Positions 46,586-55,638 of a DNA stretch of 64,000 nucleotides are shown here, one piece after another. The stretch is from contig CACJNU010000001.1 of NCBI GenBank assembly GCA_902594875.1, positions 155,304 to 219,303 of the forward strand, given 5' to 3'. The DNA comes from an uncultured Prochlorococcus sp. (GTDB lineage: Bacteria > Cyanobacteriota > Cyanobacteriia > PCC-6307 > Cyanobiaceae). Numbering within the stretch: the stretch's first letter is position 1; each line of letters starts with the position of its first letter. The translations under genes were made by a program, and so were the position numbers. Below the pieces are notes generated by a model, which was not told the DNA's origin, made no database searches, and worked only from the letters and a program-made list of their open reading frames with translations.

Positions 46586-46942
46586 GTGAAATTTTTCTAT
46601 TTACCTTTATTATTTTGTTTTTCTCCTATTGTTCAAGTTAATGCAACGACCCCAAAGTCAGTAACTTGCACAAGAACTGAATACCGTGAGGAATACATTC
46701 CTGGAACCAAATCAAATCCAGGCTATGTGAAAAGTTATGAGGTGGAAGTTGAAATACCTTGTGGAGGTCAAAGTACAGCTGAAAAAATAGATGATAATGA
46801 CTGTAGTGAAGGTTCTTTTATAGGAGGACTTCTTGGTGCTGGATTAGCACTCTCTTCCTCTAGAGGGAAAGATAGATTTTGGGCAGTACCTGCTGGCGGA
46901 ACGGCAGGAGCACTAATTGGTTGTCAGGTGGATGGTGGTTAA
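46586..46942 (+). CDS. secreted glycine-zipper-like protein
   Basis: A 118-aa protein starting with GTG at 46586. It has a clear signal peptide (KFFYLPLLFCFSPIVQVNA). The mature part has two short Cys pairs (SVTCTRTEY and EIPCGGQ; NDCSEG and IGCQVDGG), then a glycine-rich hydrophobic stretch FIGGLLGAGLALS plus GGTAGALIG. The latter resembles the glycine zipper of outer-membrane 17-kDa-type proteins. Likely periplasmic or outer-membrane associated. ruvA starts directly after its stop. Confidence 0.78.
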   Translation: MKFFYLPLLFCFSPIVQVNATTPKSVTCTRTEYREEYIPGTKSNPGYVKSYEVEVEIPCGGQSTAEKIDDNDCSEGSFIGGLLGAGLALSSSRGKDRFWAVPAGGTAGALIGCQVDGG

Positions 46943-47620
46943 TTGATTAGTTGGATAAATGGAGAATTGGTTGAGTTATGGCAAACTAATCAAAAATTTT
47001 TTGTTTTAATAAATTGTCAAGGATTAGGATACGAAGTACAAATACTAGAATCCTTTTTTCTCAAATTAAAAACAAATCAGATATCTAATAAAAAAATTAC
47101 TCTTTGGTTAAAACATATTAAAAAAGAAGATTCAGATTTATTATTTGGCTTTACATCAAGGGAACAAAAGAATTTCTTTATTGAAATTTTAAGTATCCGA
47201 GGTGTTGGATCTCAAATTGGTATGGGGATATTAACTAAATTCTCTATTGGTGAAGTTATCAATGCAATAAATACACAAAACAAAAAATTAATTTGTTCCG
47301 TACCTGGTATAGGTCAAAAAATGAGTGATCGGTTAATTTTAGAACTAAAAAATAAATTTAAAAGTGATATTCAATTTGAAGAAGAAAAAGCAAAAGATGA
47401 ATTTGAGATTAAGGATCCAGTAATTAATAAAATGATCGAAGATCTTCAGTTAACTCTTCAATCTTTAAATTACAAAAATAAAGAAATCAAGACTATTTTG
47501 CCAATTATTATTAATGAAGTAGATATCCCTGCAAAAAAAGAAAATAATTTATCATTTGAAAATTTATTGAAATTAGCTATGAATTATCTAGATAAAGAAA
47601 GTAGTAATATAGAAAGATGA
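46943..47620 (+). CDS. ruvA: Holliday junction DNA helicase subunit RuvA
   Basis: RuvA binds Holliday junctions and recruits the RuvB motor. The N-terminal OB-fold (MISWINGELVEL...) is followed by the helix-hairpin-helix region ILSIRGVGSQIGMGIL and CSVPGIGQKMSDRLILEL, which contact DNA. Domain III at the C-terminus is present (225 aa). The start is TTG at 46943, directly after the preceding stop. rpsO follows after 33 nt. Confidence 0.92.
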   Translation: MISWINGELVELWQTNQKFFVLINCQGLGYEVQILESFFLKLKTNQISNKKITLWLKHIKKEDSDLLFGFTSREQKNFFIEILSIRGVGSQIGMGILTKFSIGEVINAINTQNKKLICSVPGIGQKMSDRLILELKNKFKSDIQFEEEKAKDEFEIKDPVINKMIEDLQLTLQSLNYKNKEIKTILPIIINEVDIPAKKENNLSFENLLKLAMNYLDKESSNIER

Positions 47621-47653
47621 CGTAGTATCATAGAATATAAGAAAATTAATTTT

Positions 47654-47923
47654 ATGACGTTAAATACAGCTGAAAAACAGATGTTAATTGAAAATCATCA
47701 AGTTCATCCAACTGATACAGGTTCAGTTGAAGTTCAAGTGGCAATGCTCTCTAAAAGAATATCGAAATTAAGTGATCACCTCCAAGGAAACATTCATGAT
47801 TTCGCTTCAAGGCAAGGATTATTAAAAATGATTGGTAAAAGAAAAAGATTATTATCTTATATAAAAGACAAAAACATTCAGAGATATCAAGATCTAGTTA
47901 AAAAAATTGGAATCAGAGGATGA
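47654..47923 (+). CDS. rpsO: 30S ribosomal protein S15
   Basis: An 89-aa S15. The [23 protein letters not shown] and [13 protein letters not shown] segments are diagnostic and contact the 16S rRNA central domain. Length is standard. It lies between ruvA and a PAM68-like gene on the same strand; the spacing of 33 nt and 9 nt suggests one transcript. Confidence 0.97.
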   Translation: MTLNTAEKQMLIENHQVHPTDTGSVEVQVAMLSKRISKLSDHLQGNIHDFASRQGLLKMIGKRKRLLSYIKDKNIQRYQDLVKKIGIRG

Positions 47924-47932
47924 TCTCAATTA

Positions 47933-48382
47933 ATGAAAAAAAAACAATCTAAAAAAAAGATATCAAATAAAAAGAAAAAAAATTATTCTGAGAAAACTTC
48001 GTTTGCGAATCTAGAAAAAACATCTAATACTCTTACCACCTCAAAGCGACAAACAAGTGGGATACCTAAATACGTTGCTGATAGAATGGCAAGAAGAATA
48101 TTTTTCACAGCAGGAATACCAACAATATTAGGTATGTCGGTTTTCGTAATTAGCTACATTATAGTAACAAGAAATATTGCTGAAATACCTCCTTCATCAA
48201 CAATTGCAATTTCAGCATTGTTTTTTTTGTTAGGCCTAGCAGGATTGAGTTTTGGAATATTATCAGCTAGTTGGGATAAAGAACCTGGATCTTTTTTTGG
48301 TATTGAAAATATTCCAATGAACATACAACGCGCAAAAGCAGCCTTCAAACCTGCAACACAAAATTTCGAGGATAAAAGTTAA
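47933..48382 (+). CDS. PAM68-like photosystem II assembly protein
   Basis: A 149-aa protein with a very basic N-terminus (KKKQSKKKISNKKKKNYSEK) and two transmembrane helices in the C-terminal half. The family motif PKYVADRMARRIFFTAGIPTILGM is clear. PAM68 (Sll0933 in Synechocystis) helps CP47 module assembly and insertion of membrane proteins co-translationally. The neighbouring rpsO fits a link to ribosomes. Converges on dnaE with a gap of 1 nt. Confidence 0.9.
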   Translation: MKKKQSKKKISNKKKKNYSEKTSFANLEKTSNTLTTSKRQTSGIPKYVADRMARRIFFTAGIPTILGMSVFVISYIIVTRNIAEIPPSSTIAISALFFLLGLAGLSFGILSASWDKEPGSFFGIENIPMNIQRAKAAFKPATQNFEDKS

Positions 48383-48383
48383 T

Positions 48384-51300
48384 CTAGGAAACTAAAGATT
48401 TCAAGTTAACTTGGAATGAATTTTCTTCTAGTAATTTACATGCTCCTTGTATATCTCCAATACAGAATTGATCACCAAATTTAACGTAAGTAACACAATG
48501 CTCATTTCTTACTGCAGCTAAAACTGGAGTCTTGATTCCACATCTATCTTTATCTGGTTTAAATTTTGTTAAACAGTTTCTTAAAGTATTTTGTACTCTT
48601 ACATCTGATGCTTGAGAACTTTCAAGATTAATAATAAGCAATTTAAGGTTATCTATTTCTCTGCAATCATCAATTATTAATTGAGTCTTATCACTTTTTT
48701 TATCTATTGTGCCCCAAAACAATAATCTTGTATCAGTCAAAAGAAATTCAGATAATCTGACATAGGTTTTTGGAAAAACTATTGCTTCGCAACTTCCAGA
48801 AAGATCTTCAAGCTGAACTATAGCCATCCTATCTCCTTTTCTCGTTGTAATTTGCTTTAAATCAGGGATCATTCCAACTAAAGAGACTTTGGTTCTATCT
48901 TTTGTTTCTTCTAACTGCGAAATGCTTATAGGTGATAAAAGTTTTGCGGGTTTAGTTAAGTGCTTTAGAGGATGGTCAGATAAGTAAAAGCCTAATAGCT
49001 GCTTTTCTAACTTTAATTTCTCAATAAGTGAATAATCATCAACCTTAGCTAATTGTGAATCTGAAAAAGCAACATTAGAAAATTCTTCTTTAGTGTCAAA
49101 TAGATTTCCTTGCCCTGATAACCTATCACGATTTCTTGAAGAGGCCCACTCAATAACATGTTCAAGATCTGACAATAACTGAGCTCTATTATTATCATTT
49201 GAAAACTCATCTAATGCTCCACAATGAATTAGAGATTCAAGACTTCTTTTGTTAAGAACATTTGAAGGCAAACGGTCGCACAAATCTGATAATGAATTAA
49301 AGGTTCCAAAACTATTTCGGTTTTCAATTATATTTCTTATTGCAGAATCTCCTAAATTCTTAATTGCAGATAACCCGAATAAAATCTGATTATTCTTAAT
49401 AGTAAAATCAACACCAGAAAAATTAATACTCGGGGAAATAACATCTATTCCCATGGAATAACAATTAGAAATATATCTTTGCATCTTGTCGCTAGAGCCA
49501 GAATTAACGCTTAAAAGGGCTGCCATATATGCAACAGGAAAATGGGCTTTTAAAAATGCAGTTTGATAAGTTACGGCACCATAAGCAGTTGAGTGACTTT
49601 TGTTAAAACAATATTCTGCGAATAAAACCATTTGATCAAAAAGATCATTAGCTAATATTTCATTTACACCTTTCTTCCTGGAACCGTCTACAAAAATATT
49701 CCTATGCTTTACCATTTCAGAAACTTTCTTTTTCCCCATTGCCCTTCTAAGTAAATCAGCATCACCCAGAGAATAACCGGCTAGGTCTTGAGCAATTTTC
49801 ATGATTTGTTCTTGGTAAACCATAATTCCATAGGTTTCAGTGAGGATTGACTTAATAAAAGGATGAGGGAAATCAACCTTTTCGTTCCCATTTTTTCTAT
49901 TTATGAATTTAGGTATAAGGCCTGCATCAAGAGGACCAGGTCTATAAAGAGCCAATATTGACGAAATATCCTCTAGAGAGCTAGGTTTAAAATCCCTAAC
50001 GACCTGTTTCATCCCGGAAGATTCAAGTTGAAAAATACCTTCAAGATCTCCTCTCCCAATAAGATCAAAGGTTTTACAATCATTTTGTGGTAACTCATCA
50101 ATTTTTATTTTCCTTCCAGTAGATTGATTAATTAGAGAAACTGTTTTTTCAATCATTGTAAGATTCTTAAGACCCAAGAAATCCATTTTCAATAATCCAA
50201 GTGATTCGATATCGTCCATAGAATATTGGGTTATTATTTGCCCTTCATTATTTCTTTGAAGAGGTACAAGTTCGTCAAGAGGATCTGATGCAATAACAAC
50301 TCCAGCAGCATGAACTCCATATGTTTTATTAGTTCCTTCAATTCTCAAAGCCAAATCAACCCATTTTTTCACCCTATTATCATTAATATACTTTTCTCTA
50401 AACTCTTGGCTAGGAGAATTCTTGTCAATCATTTCATTTAATTTATAAGGTTTCCCTCTTACAACCGGTATTAACTTAGCCAATTTGTCCGCTTCTCCAT
50501 ATGGTATGTCTAAAACCCTTGCAACATCTTTTAAAACCGCCTTAGATGTCATCTTATTGAAAGTAATTATTTGCGCAACTTTATCCTCTCCATAACGATT
50601 AGTAACATAATCTATAACTTCATTTCTCCTATCAATACAAAAGTCGGTGTCAATATCTGGCATTGACTTTCTTGCTGGATTTAAAAATCTCTCAAACAAC
50701 AATCCATGCTCAACAGGGTCTATATTTGTAATTTGAAGTGCATAAGCTACTAATGAGCCTGCTGCAGAGCCTCTACCTGGGCCTACAGGGATAGAGTTAT
50801 CTCTAGCAAATTTGATATAGTCCCAAACAACCAAAAAATAATCTGGGAAGCCCATATCTTTAATAATTTCTAATTCGGAAGATAGTCTTTTTTTATAGTT
50901 CTCATCAACTTCTGTAAGATCATTTTTTTTAAGTCTTTTTAAAAGGCCTTTATTAGATAATTGTGTAAGGAAAGAAAATGAATCTGTATCTTCGTTAAGA
51001 GGGAATTTTGGCATTCTATAATTACCAAACAAATCAAATTCTTCAACTTTCTGAGAAATTTCTACTGTATTGTTAACTGCTTCAATAATTGATTCATCAT
51101 CGATATGATCTTTAAAAAGTTCAAGCATTTCACTTTCACTTTTAATATATTCTGTACCGGTATATCTCAATCTTTTTTCATCACTTATTAGTTTTCCTGT
51201 TAATACACAAAGCAAAGCGTCATGTGCTTCAACATCCATACTTGATAAGTAGTGCGCGTCGTTGGTTGCGATGACTTTTATTTGATGCTTCTTCCCAATT

Positions 51301-51881
51301 TTTATTAATTCAACGTTAACAATTCTATCCTCAATAGAGCCGTGATCTTGTATTTCTAGATAAAAGTCATCTGCAAATAATTTTTTATACCAAATAGCTA
51401 TATCTTCTGCTACGTCTAATCTACCTTTTAAAATAGCCTGAGGTATCTCTCCACCAAGACAAGCTGTAGAAACTATCAAACCATCACTATATTTGCTTAA
51501 AAGAGATTTATCAATACATGGTCTAGAAAAAATGCCTCGACCTCTCATCCCATTTAGGTGACTAATTGTTGTTAACTTCACTAGATTCTTATATCCAGTA
51601 TAATTTTTCGCTAGCACCACCAAATGATATCTTTTTTCTTTTTTTGGTTGAGGATCTTCGATAGAACCATTAATCACATACATTTCATTACCAATGATTG
51701 GTTTTATACCTTTCTCTTTACACTTCTTGACCAAATCAAGAACACCATACATAACTCCATGATCAGTAAGAGCTATCGATTCCATTCCAAGATCACGAGC
51801 TCTATCAACAATTTTTGAAATTTGACTGGCACCATCAAGCAAGCTGTAGTCACTATGATTATGAAGCGGAACGAAAGCCAT
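48384..51881 (-). CDS. dnaE: DNA polymerase III alpha subunit, intein-free
   Basis: DnaE is the replicative polymerase catalytic subunit. The PHP domain starts FVPLHNHSDYSLLDGASQ; the polymerase active-site aspartates are in PDIDTDFCIDRR, and GPGRGSAAGSLVAYAL is conserved. The helix-hairpin-helix, OB and C-terminal regions follow over 1165 aa. It is a single uninterrupted frame, unlike the intein-split dnaE of many cyanobacteria. I use the ATG at 51881 (MAFVPLH), not the TTG six bases upstream. Convergent with the PAM68-like gene; gatA is 84 nt upstream. Confidence 0.97.
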   Translation of the reverse strand: MAFVPLHNHSDYSLLDGASQISKIVDRARDLGMESIALTDHGVMYGVLDLVKKCKEKGIKPIIGNEMYVINGSIEDPQPKKEKRYHLVVLAKNYTGYKNLVKLTTISHLNGMRGRGIFSRPCIDKSLLSKYSDGLIVSTACLGGEIPQAILKGRLDVAEDIAIWYKKLFADDFYLEIQDHGSIEDRIVNVELIKIGKKHQIKVIATNDAHYLSSMDVEAHDALLCVLTGKLISDEKRLRYTGTEYIKSESEMLELFKDHIDDESIIEAVNNTVEISQKVEEFDLFGNYRMPKFPLNEDTDSFSFLTQLSNKGLLKRLKKNDLTEVDENYKKRLSSELEIIKDMGFPDYFLVVWDYIKFARDNSIPVGPGRGSAAGSLVAYALQITNIDPVEHGLLFERFLNPARKSMPDIDTDFCIDRRNEVIDYVTNRYGEDKVAQIITFNKMTSKAVLKDVARVLDIPYGEADKLAKLIPVVRGKPYKLNEMIDKNSPSQEFREKYINDNRVKKWVDLALRIEGTNKTYGVHAAGVVIASDPLDELVPLQRNNEGQIITQYSMDDIESLGLLKMDFLGLKNLTMIEKTVSLINQSTGRKIKIDELPQNDCKTFDLIGRGDLEGIFQLESSGMKQVVRDFKPSSLEDISSILALYRPGPLDAGLIPKFINRKNGNEKVDFPHPFIKSILTETYGIMVYQEQIMKIAQDLAGYSLGDADLLRRAMGKKKVSEMVKHRNIFVDGSRKKGVNEILANDLFDQMVLFAEYCFNKSHSTAYGAVTYQTAFLKAHFPVAYMAALLSVNSGSSDKMQRYISNCYSMGIDVISPSINFSGVDFTIKNNQILFGLSAIKNLGDSAIRNIIENRNSFGTFNSLSDLCDRLPSNVLNKRSLESLIHCGALDEFSNDNNRAQLLSDLEHVIEWASSRNRDRLSGQGNLFDTKEEFSNVAFSDSQLAKVDDYSLIEKLKLEKQLLGFYLSDHPLKHLTKPAKLLSPISISQLEETKDRTKVSLVGMIPDLKQITTRKGDRMAIVQLEDLSGSCEAIVFPKTYVRLSEFLLTDTRLLFWGTIDKKSDKTQLIIDDCREIDNLKLLIINLESSQASDVRVQNTLRNCLTKFKPDKDRCGIKTPVLAAVRNEHCVTYVKFGDQFCIGDIQGACKLLEENSFQVNLKSLVS

Positions 51882-51965
51882 ATTCAAATAATTTATATAT
51901 ATAAGATAGAGAAAATTTTTAAAAGATCTATACTTTGTGATTACAAATTAATTATTAATACAAAT

Positions 51966-53414
51966 TTAAAACAAAGGTCTCTTTTTAATTACCTGAGCAT
52001 CAATTTCAAAGATATTTGCGGCATTCAATATTCTATCTTCTTCTAATACATTGCCTATTAATTGCATTCCTATAGGTAATCCTTTATTATCAAAACCACA
52101 AGGGATACTGATTGCTGGGAGGCCTGCTAAATTTGCAGGAACAGTTAATAGATCAGACAAATACATTGAAAGTGGATCATTTACAAAATCTCCCTTTAAA
52201 AAAGCAGTTGTTGGGCAAGTTGGAGTTAATAAAACATCTACTTTCTTAAAAGCATAATCAAAATCTTTTCTTATAAGTGTCCTAACTTTTTGTGCCTTCT
52301 TGTAGTAGGCATCACTGTATCCAGCTGACAAAGCATAAGTACCTATCAAAATTCTTCTTTGTACCTCATCTCCAAAACCTTCAGCTCTACTTTTTGAAGT
52401 CATATCAATAAGATTCAAACCTTCATTGGATCTGTAGCCATATTTGACTCCATCATATCTAGCTAAATTTGCGGAGGCTTCAGATGGAGCAATGACATAA
52501 TATGTCGCTATTCCATCGTTAAATCTAGGACATTCAACTTCAATAATTTCAGCCCCTAAAGCTTGGAACCTATCGACTCCAGAAAGAACAGATTCTTTAA
52601 CTTCTGTATTAAGCCCTGGGTGTTCAAAGCATTCTTTAATGATTCCAATTTTTAAACCCTTTATAGATTTATTTATATTAGTCAAATAATTAGGTACAGG
52701 CATATCAAGACATGTTGAGTCAAAGGGGTCCTTACCTGATATTGAATAAAGAATTTCAGCCGCATCTGAGACAGTATTTGTTATTGGGCCAATTTGATCT
52801 AGGGAACTAGCAAATGCTACAAGTCCCCATCTGCTAACTCTTCCATAAGTAGGTTTAAGACCTACAACGCCACAAAAAGAAGCTGGCTGTCTTATTGATC
52901 CTCCTGTATCAGAACCTATAGCCGCTGCAGAAAATCCAGCGGCAACTGAAGCAGCACTACCGCCTGAACTCCCGCCTGGGACTCTATTAGTATCCCAAGG
53001 ATTTGAAGTGACGCCAAATACAGAAGTTTCCGTTGAGCTACCCATTGCAAATTCGTCTAAATTTGTTTTTCCTAAACAAATTCCCCCTGAAAACCATAAT
53101 TTACTTGAAGCGGTAGATTCATAAGGGGCAACAAAGCTTTTTAGCATTTTACTTGCACAAGTTGTTAAAACTCCTTTAGTGCAAATATTGTCCTTTATCG
53201 CTATTGGTATCCCCGCAAGAGGTGGAAGTTTTTCTTTATTTTGAATTAATTTATCAATTTTCTCTGCTTGCGCGATAGCATTGTCTCTTGTAGTACAAAT
53301 ATAAGAGTTAATTGCAGAGTCTTTATGATCGATTTTGGCAAAGATATCATTAACTAATTCCTTAACAGATGCATTATTACTGGTAATTTCTTTTCTTAAA
53401 GAATTAAAATTCAT
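51966..53414 (-). CDS. gatA: aspartyl/glutamyl-tRNA amidotransferase subunit A
   Basis: GatA is the amidase of GatCAB, which converts Glu-tRNA(Gln) to Gln-tRNA(Gln). The amidase signature [21 protein letters not shown] holds the catalytic Ser, and the cis-Ser sits in [11 protein letters not shown]. The catalytic Lys is in [11 protein letters not shown]. At 482 aa the length is standard. gatB and gatC are not adjacent. The DUF1816 gene lies 31 nt upstream on the same strand; dnaE follows. Confidence 0.96.
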   Translation of the reverse strand: MNFNSLRKEITSNNASVKELVNDIFAKIDHKDSAINSYICTTRDNAIAQAEKIDKLIQNKEKLPPLAGIPIAIKDNICTKGVLTTCASKMLKSFVAPYESTASSKLWFSGGICLGKTNLDEFAMGSSTETSVFGVTSNPWDTNRVPGGSSGGSAASVAAGFSAAAIGSDTGGSIRQPASFCGVVGLKPTYGRVSRWGLVAFASSLDQIGPITNTVSDAAEILYSISGKDPFDSTCLDMPVPNYLTNINKSIKGLKIGIIKECFEHPGLNTEVKESVLSGVDRFQALGAEIIEVECPRFNDGIATYYVIAPSEASANLARYDGVKYGYRSNEGLNLIDMTSKSRAEGFGDEVQRRILIGTYALSAGYSDAYYKKAQKVRTLIRKDFDYAFKKVDVLLTPTCPTTAFLKGDFVNDPLSMYLSDLLTVPANLAGLPAISIPCGFDNKGLPIGMQLIGNVLEEDRILNAANIFEIDAQVIKKRPLF

Positions 53415-53445
53415 TTCTTTAATTTATTTTTAAAAGTCAAAGTTA

Positions 53446-53661
53446 TCAAACAGTTAATGGTTCTTCTTTTTTGCAACGGACAAAGCTGTGTTTAATATTT
53501 TTAGAACCTTCATCAGAAAGATCTTTAATAAAAGAAGACATATTTTCTTTTAAACTACGTTTAGTAATAAATGGGCCGAACCAGTAGATACTACTAGGAT
53601 GTTCTGTCTCAATTTTAGCCCACCAAGCTAAACCGAGTTTGTTTCCAAAATTTCTAATCAA
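53446..53661 (-). CDS. DUF1816 protein
   Basis: A 71-aa protein with GLAWWAKIETEHPSSIYWFGPFITKRSLKE, the DUF1816 signature known from cyanobacteria, related to the CpcD-like fold of phycobilisome linkers. Prochlorococcus has no phycobilisomes, so its role here is unclear. No membrane segment. The stop lies 31 nt before gatA on the same strand. Confidence 0.8.
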   Translation of the reverse strand: MIRNFGNKLGLAWWAKIETEHPSSIYWFGPFITKRSLKENMSSFIKDLSDEGSKNIKHSFVRCKKEEPLTV

Positions 53662-53756
53662 TTTTTTTGGCCTGTTAAACCATCAATTCTTGTTAAATTC
53701 TATACAATTTTGTAGTGAAAATTCAATAATTTTTTATTAATCATATAAATGTATTG

Positions 53757-53781
53757 AAACAACAACATTTTAGTGTTGTTT
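53757..53781. repeat. hairpin downstream of rlmB
   Basis: AAACAACA (53757-53764) pairs with TGTTGTTT (53774-53781) with a 9-nt loop, about 26 nt beyond the rlmB stop. There is no T-run on the minus-strand side, so it is at best a weak terminator. Confidence 0.4.
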
Positions 53782-53807
53782 AAAAACAGTGATTATTACC
53801 AATAAAA

Positions 53808-54812
53808 TTATTTACCAGTCAAGTGAAATAGAGATATGGCAGCCGCCACAGAGGCATTTAAACTTGAAGTCTTACCTTTTAGAGAAATACTTAATATAAA
53901 ATCACATTTTTTTTGAGTCAGTAGAGAAATGCCTTTATCTTCAGAGCCAACTACAACTACCAAAGGTGCTTTTTCTTGAAAATTTGAGATAGATATTTGA
54001 CCATCTCCAGATAAGCCAACAACAAGAAAACCATTTTTCTTAAGTTCCTCAAGTGCTCTATTTAGGTTAACAACTCTACTTACATGAATGTACTCTAAGG
54101 CTCCTGCAGCTACCTTCGCGACTGTTCCAGTCAATCCTGCAGACCTTCTCTGAGGAATTATTACACCCTTGCAATTAAATGCTTCCGCTGATCTTATAAT
54201 CGCACCAACATTATGAGGATCTGTTATACCGTCTAACGCGACTATTACAGGATTTCGTGAATTGTGTTTAGAAAAGTCGATTAACTGTTCGAGAGATATT
54301 GTTTTAGAGCATGCTAACTGCATTGCGACACCTTGATGTGAAGCGCCATAGGTAAGTTGCGAAAGCCTGTTCCAAGAAACTTCTTCAATAAGAACTCCTT
54401 TTGATTTAAGTTCCTTAAGCAAAATATAAAATTTGTCTGAAGAAAAAATTTCCGAAGTACACCAAATCCTATTAACTGCTCTATCACTACTAAGAGCCTC
54501 GTAAACCGAATGTTTACCCCATATCCAATCGTCAAAATTTCTCTTGTTAGCAAACTCCTGATGAGTATCAGAATTTTTATTAGGAAATTCTTTATTAGAT
54601 TTAAATTTTGCATTTCTGCTTTTTAAAGACGAAAAAGTATTTTTTTCATCACTTTTTTTATAATTTTCGACTTTCTTATTTTTAGCAGAATTGTTTAAAA
54701 AACTATCATTTTTTTTTGAACGATTTGTATTTTTTGAGTAATAACCAAAATCTGAATTTTTTTTGTGCACTTTATTGTTTTTTTCGTGAAATTTATTTGA
54801 GGAGTTTTTCAT
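53808..54812 (-). CDS. rlmB: TrmH/RlmB-type rRNA 2'-O-methyltransferase
   Basis: A SPOUT methyltransferase of the TrmH/RlmB group, expected to methylate G2251 of 23S rRNA. The catalytic domain spans residues ~170-334 with VIVALDGITDPHNVGAIIRSAEAF (motif 1), VVGSEDKGIS (motif 2) and ISLKGKTSSLNASVAAAISLF (motif 3). The L30e-like substrate-binding domain begins near residue 95 (WIWGKHSVYEAL). About 90 N-terminal residues are Lys/Asn/Ser-rich, likely disordered. The Mini-RNase III gene, also for 23S rRNA, ends 4 nt upstream. Confidence 0.92.
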   Translation of the reverse strand: MKNSSNKFHEKNNKVHKKNSDFGYYSKNTNRSKKNDSFLNNSAKNKKVENYKKSDEKNTFSSLKSRNAKFKSNKEFPNKNSDTHQEFANKRNFDDWIWGKHSVYEALSSDRAVNRIWCTSEIFSSDKFYILLKELKSKGVLIEEVSWNRLSQLTYGASHQGVAMQLACSKTISLEQLIDFSKHNSRNPVIVALDGITDPHNVGAIIRSAEAFNCKGVIIPQRRSAGLTGTVAKVAAGALEYIHVSRVVNLNRALEELKKNGFLVVGLSGDGQISISNFQEKAPLVVVVGSEDKGISLLTQKKCDFILSISLKGKTSSLNASVAAAISLFHLTGK

Positions 54813-54816
54813 AGCT

Positions 54817-55215
54817 TCAATTTATTTTTAAATCTAAATATTCAAAAAGTTTTGATAGTCTTTGAGGATCTTTTAAAAATAGCCAGCCAATGAGAGTTTC
54901 AAAACCAGTTGCTCTAGAATATATGGCGGGGTCCGAAGATTTTGGATATCTCTTGGTTTTATTTCTTGCACGCCTAATTAGATCAATTTCATTTGAATTT
55001 AATAAATGTTCAATTTGACTTAATGATTTTGACTGAGATTTTGCCTTTACTTCATTGACTACAGATAAATGGAGATCTTTAGATTTTAAAGGGAAATGAA
55101 CATGTCTTAATCTTTGGTGAAGCTCCCATACCGAATCCCCAAGCCAAGCAAGTTGAATAACACCTATATCCTCAGGAGATCCATATGGAACTAAGTTTTG
55201 AATCCAATAATTCAA
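54817..55215 (-). CDS. mrnC: Mini-ribonuclease III
   Basis: Mini-III trims the 23S rRNA ends. The RNase III catalytic signature appears as IGVIQLAWLGDSVWELHQR with the acidic metal residues, and the second acidic cluster is near ATGFETLIGWLFL. The dsRNA-binding domain of full RNase III is missing. At 132 aa it is typical. The start is TTG at 55215; its bases overlap the stop of the STAS gene (TTGA). rlmB follows after 4 nt; all three appear to be one operon. Confidence 0.9.
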   Translation of the reverse strand: MNYWIQNLVPYGSPEDIGVIQLAWLGDSVWELHQRLRHVHFPLKSKDLHLSVVNEVKAKSQSKSLSQIEHLLNSNEIDLIRRARNKTKRYPKSSDPAIYSRATGFETLIGWLFLKDPQRLSKLFEYLDLKIN

Positions 55216-55577
55216 TTTTTTAAATAATTTAAAGCATCATCAAGGCTTGACTTCAAATTGAGAAAATCACCTAAACGAACAAGTTTAATTGTTTGAGCTA
55301 CTCTCGAATTACCAACGACAGAGAAACCAAGTTTCGATTTTTTGCATTCTTTAGCAGTCTGAACAAGGGCACCCAGTCCTGAAGAATCTAAAAAATCTAT
55401 TTTTGTAAGATCAATAACGAATGGATGTTCATTTTCTAAGTTATTAATAACAAAATTCTTAAATTGTTTTTCTGAGAAAGCATCAAGTTGGCCTTTAAAA
55501 GTGAAAACAATTATGTTTGTTTTAAGCTCAAGGTTTCCTCTTAAAGAAACCGTTAACTTCTGAAAATCTTCTATGAT
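55212..55577 (-). CDS. STAS-domain anti-sigma-factor antagonist
   Basis: A 121-aa STAS protein of the RsbV/SpoIIAA type. The core strand-loop FVIDLTKIDFLDSSGLGALVQ contains the Ser pair at residues 65-66 that RsbW-type kinases phosphorylate. The frame has no ATG, GTG or TTG before the conserved start IEDFQKLTVSLRG; an in-frame TAG sits just upstream. A strong GGAGG lies 6 nt before ATC at 55577, so I infer an ATC start (ATA is the next option). It overlaps Mini-III by 4 nt. The RsbW-like gene at 30781-31236 is a candidate partner. Confidence 0.85.
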   Translation of the reverse strand: MIEDFQKLTVSLRGNLELKTNIIVFTFKGQLDAFSEKQFKNFVINNLENEHPFVIDLTKIDFLDSSGLGALVQTAKECKKSKLGFSVVGNSRVAQTIKLVRLGDFLNLKSSLDDALNYLKN

Positions 55578-55638
55578 CTAATACCTCCAAAAAATTAATA
55601 TATCAAATGTAATTATCAAATCAAAAGAAAACAATATG

